Shown in pieces: positions 7,754 through 11,328 of a stretch of DNA of 11,328 bases; the first letter of the stretch is position 1, and each line of letters opens with the position of its first letter. Origin of the DNA: 66-474 sp035277545 (GTDB lineage Bacteria; Pseudomonadota; Gammaproteobacteria; Xanthomonadales; Rhodanobacteraceae). The translations under genes and the position numbers were made by a program. The DNA lies in NCBI GenBank assembly GCA_035277545.1, contig DATEKI010000023.1:1-11328 (forward strand), given 5' to 3'. Below the pieces are notes generated by a model, which did not search any database, was not told the DNA's origin, and was given only the letters and a program-made list of their open reading frames with translations.

Positions 7754-8623
7754 ATGCCCACTTCCATGCCAGCGAAGCCCCAACCGGCAGTTCCCGCACA
7801 CGCCCGCATCGCCTTCATCGGCGGCGGCAACATGGCGCGCAGCCTCATCGGAGCGCAGCTTGCGCGCGGCGTCCCGCCTGCCGCGATCACGGTCGCCGAG
7901 CCGCGCGCGGAAGCGCGCGAGGCATTGGCCCACGAGTTCGGCGTGCCGACCTTCACCGACAACGCCGCGGCCATCGCCGGCGCCGACTGCGTGGTGCTGG
8001 CGGTGAAACCTCAGGTCATGCGCGCGGCGTGCGCGGCCCTCGCCGAACCGCTGCGCGGCGCGAACCCGCTGGTGATCTCCATCGCCGCCGGGGTGCGCAT
8101 CGCGCAAATCGAAAAACTGCTCGGAGAGGGACATGCGATCGTGCGCTGCATGCCCAACACGCCCGCGCTGGTCGGTGCCGGCGCGGCGGGCCTCTGCGCC
8201 AACCGCAACGTCGACGCTGGGCAACGCGCCCTGGCGGAACGCCTGCTCGACGCCGCGGGCATCGTGCGCTGGATCGACGACGAGGCGCAGATGGACACGG
8301 TGACGGCGCTGTCCGGCTCCGGTCCCGCCTACTTCTTCCTGCTGGTCGAAGCGATGGAAGACGCTGCCGTGCAACTGGGCCTGCCGCGCGACACCGCGCG
8401 CGCGTTGGCAGCGCAAACCTGCCTCGGCGCCGGGCACATGCTGGCCGACGGCAACGAGACGGCGACGGAGCTGCGCCAGCGCGTCACCTCCCCGCACGGC
8501 ACCACCGCCGCGGCGCTGGACACCTTCGAAGAAGGCGACTTCCGCGCGCTGGTCGGGCGCGCGCTGGCTGCCGCGAAGCGGCGGGGTGCGGAAATGTCGG
8601 CGGAAATGGACGACGCCCCATGA
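7754..8623 (+). CDS. proC: Pyrroline-5-carboxylate reductase
   Basis: This enzyme catalyses the last step of proline synthesis, reducing 1-pyrroline-5-carboxylate with NAD(P)H in the cytoplasm. With the chosen start it has 289 aa (E. coli ProC is 269). The Rossmann dinucleotide-binding motif IAFIGGGNMARSL is at 19-31, VKPQ at 84-87, the conserved RCMPNTPALVGAG loop at 131-143, and LSGSGPAYFF at 186-195. The P5CR signature is seen around ELRQRVTSPHGTTAAALDTF (239-258). There is no good Shine-Dalgarno before any candidate start. I chose ATG 7754 because it is the first ATG after the putative -10 element; ATG 7766 would also fit and gives 285 aa. ATG 7733 and GTG 7649 are open in frame but would lie within or upstream of the putative promoter. 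The stop TGA overlaps the yggT ATG (ATGA), implying coupled expression. The yggS neighbour often found with this pair is not in the window. Confidence 0.97.
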   Translation: MPTSMPAKPQPAVPAHARIAFIGGGNMARSLIGAQLARGVPPAAITVAEPRAEAREALAHEFGVPTFTDNAAAIAGADCVVLAVKPQVMRAACAALAEPLRGANPLVISIAAGVRIAQIEKLLGEGHAIVRCMPNTPALVGAGAAGLCANRNVDAGQRALAERLLDAAGIVRWIDDEAQMDTVTALSGSGPAYFFLLVEAMEDAAVQLGLPRDTARALAAQTCLGAGHMLADGNETATELRQRVTSPHGTTAAALDTFEEGDFRALVGRALAAAKRRGAEMSAEMDDAP

Positions 8624-9189
8624 TCTATCTCGCCAATGCGCTGGCCCTGCTGATCCAGTTCGCGTTCGGGTGCGTGGTTGCGCTGTTCGTGTTCCGCCTG
8701 CTCGCCGAAGCCGTGCGCGCGGACTTCTACAATCCGATCTGCCAGTTCCTTTACCGCGCCACCAACCCGATCCTGACCCCGCTGCGGCGCGTGATCCCGA
8801 CCTGGCGTCGCATCAACCTCGCGGCCCTGCTGATCGCGTGGATCCTGGAAGTCGTCAAGAATTTCCTGCTGCGCTTCGTCGCCGGCGATTTCTGGGCGTC
8901 CGACGCGGGCACGCTGGTGTTGGGCGTGGCCGACCTGCTGAACTTCTTCATGATCGTTTACCTGATCATGATCTTCGCGTGGGCACTGCTCAGCTACATC
9001 AACGTCGACGCGCGCAACCCGCTGGTGCCGCTACTCGGCAAGATCGTCGGCCCGGTGCTGAAACCCTTTCGCAAGGTGCTGCCCTTGCTCGGCGGCTTCG
9101 ATCTTTCACCCGTACTGGCGATCCTGGTGATCCTGCTGATCCAGACGGTGGTCGTGGCGTGGTTGATGAACGTCGGGCACACGATCTGA
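8620..9189 (+). CDS. yggT: YggT-family integral membrane protein
   Basis: This is a 189-aa inner-membrane protein of the YGGT family (YlmG/CCB3 relatives), close to the 188 aa of E. coli YggT. It has the two-repeat architecture of the family. Each half has a hydrophobic segment (about 5-30 and 98-125), then an NP-containing amphipathic stretch (NPICQFLYRATNPILTPLRRVIP, whose key residues are N38, P39, N49, P50, P54 and P60; and NPLVPLLGKIVGPVLKPFRK at 133-152), then another hydrophobic segment (about 66-88 and 162-185). The biochemical role is unsettled; links to osmotic tolerance in E. coli and to membrane or division-related functions of YlmG proteins are from the literature as I remember it. 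The ATG overlaps the proC stop, so the two are almost certainly one transcript. The palindromic block begins 24 bp after its stop. Confidence 0.93.
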   Translation: MIYLANALALLIQFAFGCVVALFVFRLLAEAVRADFYNPICQFLYRATNPILTPLRRVIPTWRRINLAALLIAWILEVVKNFLLRFVAGDFWASDAGTLVLGVADLLNFFMIVYLIMIFAWALLSYINVDARNPLVPLLGKIVGPVLKPFRKVLPLLGGFDLSPVLAILVILLIQTVVVAWLMNVGHTI

Positions 9190-9213
9190 TCGTTCTTGCG
9201 CGTACCGTCGCTC

Positions 9214-9230
9214 GACATCCATGTCTTTTT
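9214..9230 (+). terminator. Possible weak terminator after yggT
   Basis: The left terminal repeat contains a short palindrome GACA-TCCA-TGTC followed directly by five T residues, 24 bp after the yggT stop. The stem is only 4 bp with a 4-nt loop (5 bp if the loop shrinks to 2 nt), so on its own it is far weaker than a normal intrinsic terminator. The stronger hairpin at 9253-9288 just downstream may matter more, although no T-run follows that one. Confidence 0.25.
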
Positions 9231-9252
9231 CCGCGCCCCTCCCGGGTGCGCG

Positions 9253-9288
9253 GGTGGCTTCTCTTTGCTTGGCCAAAGAGAAGTCACC
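9253..9288. repeat. Strong 15-bp hairpin of the left arm
   Basis: GGTGGCTTCTCTTTG pairs with CAAAGAGAAGTCACC around a 6-nt loop (CTTGGC). The 15-bp stem contains one G-T pair and no mismatch. It lies 64 bp past the yggT stop and is among the most stable structures of the block, able to form in either transcript. Its counterpart in the right arm is the hairpin at 9726-9753. Confidence 0.8.
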
Positions 9289-9314
9289 AAGAGAAAGGCC
9301 ACCCCGCGAACCCG

Positions 9315-9340
9315 TCCTGAGCACATCCCTGTGCTCAGGA
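9315..9340. repeat. Perfect 11-bp hairpin, CATCCCTG core
   Basis: TCCTGAGCACA and TGTGCTCAGGA form a perfect 11-bp stem around the loop TCCC. The central CATCCCTG is one of the recurring cores of the block. Seventeen bases of this hairpin (9321-9337) reappear in opposite orientation at 9616-9632, where the outer part of the stem is lost. Confidence 0.8.
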
Positions 9341-9359
9341 TGCGCGAGCGGCCGCCGGG

Positions 9360-9416
9360 GTTCGCCGACGGTCCATCCATGGACCTGCGGCGAACTGGCG
9401 CACATCCTGTGCGCCA
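9360..9416. repeat. Two adjoining hairpins, CATCCATG and CATCCTG cores
   Basis: The first hairpin (9360-9395) pairs GTTCGCCG with CGGCGAAC, then after a 2x2 internal mismatch GGTCCA with TGGACC around the loop TCCA. The second begins at the very next base (9396-9416): a perfect 9-bp stem TGGCGCACA/TGTGCGCCA with loop TCC. They abut without a spacer, which is unusual for independent hairpins and points to a built, modular element. Confidence 0.8.
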
Positions 9417-9674
9417 TCCTTCGGACTTTTCCGTCGCCCGCTCGCCGTGTTCGAGGGGCCCCGGGTTGCGCGCTTCCTGCGCGCACGCACCGGCGAAGCA
9501 AACAAATCGGTCTTGCTCCGAGCGAGGCCATGGATGGCCGCCATCGAAGAGAGGAACTGGCGCCGTTGGCGGTGCCGAGAAGCGCAGCCGAACGGCGGAG
9601 CAAGCGCCGCATGTTTGAGCACAGGGATGTGCGAGTTCGGCGCGGCCGCCGTTCGGCGAGCATCGCAGGGCAGT

Positions 9675-9776
9675 CGAACGAACACGATGTTCGTTCGGCC
9701 ACCGCTACAGGCGCCATGGTCTTTGGCTACTTTCTGCCGTACCAGAAAGTAGCTCGCTCGCCGCTGAGGCGAGCGA
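9675..9776. repeat. Three consecutive perfect hairpins of the right arm
   Basis: The first (9675-9697) is a 10-bp stem CGAACGAACA/TGTTCGTTCG with loop CGA. The second (9726-9753) is an 11-bp stem GCTACTTTCTG/CAGAAAGTAGC with a 6-nt loop. The third starts at the very next base (9754-9776): a 9-bp stem TCGCTCGCC/GGCGAGCGA with a 5-nt loop. Two smaller palindromes follow at 9784-9796 and 9797-9811. The second hairpin is the mirror counterpart of the left-arm hairpin at 9253-9288 by position, loop length and T/A-rich stem, although the bases differ. Confidence 0.8.
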
Positions 9777-9840
9777 AATCCGGCGAAAACGTTTCGTGCT
9801 CGCAGCGAGCAGAGCCGCTCTTGGCGAGGCGCGCGGAAAA

Positions 9841-9854
9841 TGACATGAATGTCA
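9841..9854 (-). terminator. Possible weak terminator overlapping a stop codon
   Basis: On the minus strand TGACA-TTCA-TGTCA forms a 5-bp stem with a 4-nt loop, and an A plus four or more bases reading TTTTCC follow it. The TGA that opens the stem is the stop codon of the cobalamin-binding-like gene. The stem is short, so termination here is only a possibility. It mirrors the palindrome plus T-run at 9214-9230. Confidence 0.25.
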
Positions 9855-10655
9855 AGGCCGCGCGCTGAGCGCCCAACGAGCGATGATTGCGTGCAGCGCA
9901 TCCAGTCCGTCGGTGAGTGCTGCGGGCCCCGGCTGCAGGATGATCGGAGACTTGATCTCATGCAGCTCGCCGTCGCGTACGGCGGAAATGGCATCCCAAC
10001 CGGAACGCGCGGCAACGCTTCCCGGCTGGAATTTCTTGCCGCACCAGGAGGCCATGATGATGTCCGGCGCGCGCCGAACGACTTCCATCGGGTCGGCAAG
10101 AATGCGGTTTTTTGCCAGCGATTCGCTGGCCAGTTCCGGAAACACGTCCTCGCCACCCGCGATGCGGATCAGCTCCGCGACCCAGCGGATGCCGGTGATG
10201 GGCGGCTCGTCCCACTCCTCGAAATAGACGCGCGGGTGCCGCGGCAGCGCGGCGCCTTGCGCACGCACGCGCGCGACGTGCGCTTCGAGTCCACGGGCGT
10301 ACACCTCGGCCTTGTCGTGGGCACCAACCAATGCACCCAATCTGCGCACGTAATCGACGGTGCCGTCCACCGAGCGATGGTTGCTGATCCACACCTCGAC
10401 ACCGGCCTTGACCAGCTCGCGCGCGATGTCGGCCTGGATGTCGGAGAAACCGATGGCCATGTCCGGTCGCAACGCGAGGATCCTGTCGATCTTCGCGCTG
10501 GTGAACGCGGAAACCTTGGGTTTCTCCTTGCGCGCACGCGGCGGCCGCACGGTGAAGCCGGAAATGCCGACGATGCGATCCTGCTCGCCGAGGGCGTACA
10601 GCACCTCGGTCGGCTCCTCGGTAAGACAAACTATTCGCTGGGGTCCGTGCGGCAT
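9852..10655 (-). CDS. BtuF-like cobalamin-binding-fold protein, no leader
   Basis: This 267-aa protein belongs to the TroA/BtuF/FepB substrate-binding superfamily and is usually annotated as a cobalamin-binding protein. It opens RIVCLTEEPTEVLYALG (7-23) and continues with RIVGISGF (27-34), IDRILALRPDMAIGFSDIQ (56-74, the first-lobe motif also seen in BtuF) and VEVWISNHRS (86-95). The second lobe follows with RVYFEEWDEPPITG (142-155), ELIRIAGGEDVFPEL (161-175) and DPMEVVRRAPDIIMASWCGKKF (188-209; key residues C205, K207, K208). Family BtuF proteins are periplasmic with a signal peptide; here the family sequence begins almost at once after ATG 10655 and no leader is seen. The frame is open further upstream, but that stretch looks like noncoding GC-rich sequence. 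A weak GGGA lies 6 nt before the ATG. No transporter genes adjoin. The ligand is unproven; heme- or siderophore-type ligands cannot be excluded. Confidence 0.85.
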   Translation of the reverse strand: MPHGPQRIVCLTEEPTEVLYALGEQDRIVGISGFTVRPPRARKEKPKVSAFTSAKIDRILALRPDMAIGFSDIQADIARELVKAGVEVWISNHRSVDGTVDYVRRLGALVGAHDKAEVYARGLEAHVARVRAQGAALPRHPRVYFEEWDEPPITGIRWVAELIRIAGGEDVFPELASESLAKNRILADPMEVVRRAPDIIMASWCGKKFQPGSVAARSGWDAISAVRDGELHEIKSPIILQPGPAALTDGLDALHAIIARWALSARP

Positions 10656-10709
10656 ATCGATTCCCGCAGAGTCATGCACGAACCATCCGTGGTGCGCGGC
10701 GCTCGCTGG

Positions 10710-10734
10710 CGCGAGATGCCCCCGGCATCTCGCG
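10710..10734. repeat. Perfect 11-bp hairpin between pdxH and the BtuF-like gene
   Basis: CGCGAGATGCC and GGCATCTCGCG form a perfect 11-bp stem around the loop CCC within the 98-bp gap separating two minus-strand genes. On the minus strand no T-run follows, so it is not a classical terminator. It may be a single REP-type unit limiting read-through or protecting the pdxH mRNA 3' end, which lies 20 bp upstream. No convincing promoter for the downstream gene is visible in the remainder of the gap. Confidence 0.7.
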
Positions 10735-10753
10735 AAAACCCCAGCTCGCCCAC

Positions 10754-11328
10754 TCACGGATACAGCAGGCGTTCGTGCCACGTGCCGTCGACGAGTTGCC
10801 AGCGATGGCGCTCGTTCAGGCGATGCTCGTGCGCGTACCAGAATTCCACCATGTCCGGGACCACCAGGTAGCCGCCCCATTTTTCCGGCCGCGGCACGGG
10901 GCGTTCACTGAACTGGCGCTCGACGTCCGCCACCCGTTGCTCCAGCGTCGCGCGGTCGGGCAACGTCTGCGACTGCAGTGATGCCCATGCACCGAGCTGG
11001 CTGAGGCGCTCGCGGGTGGCGAAATAGGCATCGGATTCCCCGGTCGGCAATTTTTCCGCACGGCCTTCGATACGCACCTGCGCAGCGGGCTCGAGGTGTT
11101 TCCAATGCAGGCACAACGCGACGCGTGGATTGGCCGCGAGCTGCCTTCCCTTGTCGCCTTCGTAATCCGTGAAGAAGGTCAGGCCGCGCGCGTCGAGCGT
11201 CTTCAGCAACACCATGCGCGAATGCACGCGGCCGTCGGGATCGGCGGTCGCAATGTTCATCGCGTTCGGTTCGGGATCGCCACTGGCCAGCGCCGAGGCG
11301 CGCAGGCGCTGCAGGGTTTCGAGAATCG
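10754..11328 (-). CDS. pdxH: Pyridoxamine 5'-phosphate oxidase, 5'-truncated
   Basis: This is the FMN-dependent cytoplasmic enzyme that oxidises pyridoxine or pyridoxamine 5'-phosphate to pyridoxal 5'-phosphate, the last step of vitamin B6 cofactor synthesis and salvage. The frame runs off the right edge; 190 residues plus the stop are visible, beginning ILETLQRLRASALASGDPEP just before the family's NAMNIATAD segment. FMN-binding motifs are clear: SRMVLLK (38-44), FFTDYEGDKGRQLAANPRVA (51-70) and QVRIEGRAEKLP (82-93). The substrate-side segment YFATRERLSQLGAWASLQSQ keeps the Tyr, Arg and Ser expected from E. coli PdxH. The C-terminal signature EFWYAHEHRLNER is present, with Asn where E. coli has His199. 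An ATG at 11260 exists in frame but would cut off conserved sequence, so the true start lies beyond the window. Confidence 0.96.
   Translation of the reverse strand, partial: ILETLQRLRASALASGDPEPNAMNIATADPDGRVHSRMVLLKTLDARGLTFFTDYEGDKGRQLAANPRVALCLHWKHLEPAAQVRIEGRAEKLPTGESDAYFATRERLSQLGAWASLQSQTLPDRATLEQRVADVERQFSERPVPRPEKWGGYLVVPDMVEFWYAHEHRLNERHRWQLVDGTWHERLLYP

Larger units (their letters stand above)
9214..9853. repeat. Mirrored block of palindromes between convergent genes
   Basis: This 640-bp noncoding block is bounded by imperfect inverted repeats: 9214-9243 and the complement of 9824-9853 match at 26 of 30 positions, sharing GACATYCATGTC and TTTTCCGCGC. Inside, the two arms contain similar modules in mirror order: a T/A-rich hairpin, then CACATCCCTGTG palindromes, then CCATCCATGG palindromes, with the orientation changing near 9470. 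A 17-nt stretch GCACATCCCTGTGCTCA (9321-9337) recurs exactly on the other strand at 9616-9632. No direct-repeat target duplication is evident at the ends. It looks like two inverted copies of one composite intergenic repeat, perhaps a MITE-like or REP-cluster element. I recall similar sequences scattered through Xanthomonadales genomes, where they carry spurious hypothetical genes. Open frames here are not supported as genes. Confidence 0.75.

Noticed and set aside
5071..7974. A 967-codon minus-strand open frame across mdtC and into proC
   Set aside because: It spans two convincing plus-strand genes and their gap, its composition is typical of an antisense shadow, and it shows no family motif.
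9196..9618. Plus-strand open frame in the palindromic block (140 codons)
   Set aside because: It is encoded by hairpin repeats, is Arg/Pro/Gly-rich, and has no ribosome binding site that I trust. It is noted as a repeat-derived frame rather than a gene.
9214..9853. A CRISPR array
   Set aside because: The repeats are palindromes of different sequence in two orientations, without regular spacing or uniform spacers.
9214..9853. A complete insertion sequence
   Set aside because: The block has inverted-repeat ends but no transposase-like frame and no visible target duplication, so at most a non-autonomous element is possible.
9335..10156. Minus-strand open frame of 273 codons across the block and into the BtuF-like gene
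   Set aside because: Its first part is an alternative frame of the BtuF-like gene and the rest is repeat sequence; it has no domain.
9849..10871. Plus-strand 340-codon frame opposite the BtuF-like gene
   Set aside because: The minus strand carries clear superfamily motifs; this frame is the antisense shadow.
10656..10880. Upstream extension of the BtuF-like gene by 75 codons
   Set aside because: The extension is Arg/Gly/His-rich, runs through the 10710-10734 hairpin, overlaps pdxH, and gives no signal peptide or family sequence.

Overview
The window is GC-rich chromosomal DNA from a gammaproteobacterium, most likely a member of the Xanthomonadales (Xanthomonadaceae or Rhodanobacteraceae, for example Dyella, Rhodanobacter or Lysobacter relatives). 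The reasons are the strong G/C bias at third codon positions, the protein family variants, and intergenic spaces packed with short perfect palindromes of a kind I recall from that order. The placement is inferred from memory, not from a search.

Layout. Positions 2-7605 (+) hold a tripartite RND efflux operon: the C-terminal part of a membrane fusion protein (MdtA-like, cut by the left edge), then two adjacent RND pump subunits (MdtB-like, 1075 aa; MdtC-like, 1038 aa). This is the MdtABC / MuxABC arrangement, in which two different RND proteins form one mixed trimer. No outer-membrane channel and no regulator is visible. The two gaps inside the operon are about 190 bp each and carry perfect hairpins; one of them covers the probable ribosome binding site of mdtC. 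Positions 7606-7753 hold an inverted pair of REP-like hairpins and a possible promoter. Next come proC (last step of proline synthesis) and yggT (membrane protein), sharing an ATGA stop/start overlap (7754-9189, +).

Positions 9190-9851 contain no convincing gene. They hold a block of about 640 bp made of at least a dozen short palindromes, bounded by imperfect inverted repeats (26 of 30 positions match) and organised as two mirror-image arms. On its far side, reading toward it on the minus strand, are pdxH (pyridoxamine 5'-phosphate oxidase, cut by the right edge) and a leaderless BtuF-like cobalamin-binding-fold protein. The stop codon of the latter lies inside the terminal repeat of the block.

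The genes themselves are ordinary housekeeping and efflux genes. The less ordinary material is in the noncoding DNA: the mirrored palindromic block with a recurring CATCC(A/C)TG core, the ribosome-binding-site hairpin before mdtC, and the fact that every intergenic gap carries at least one perfect, short-loop hairpin.
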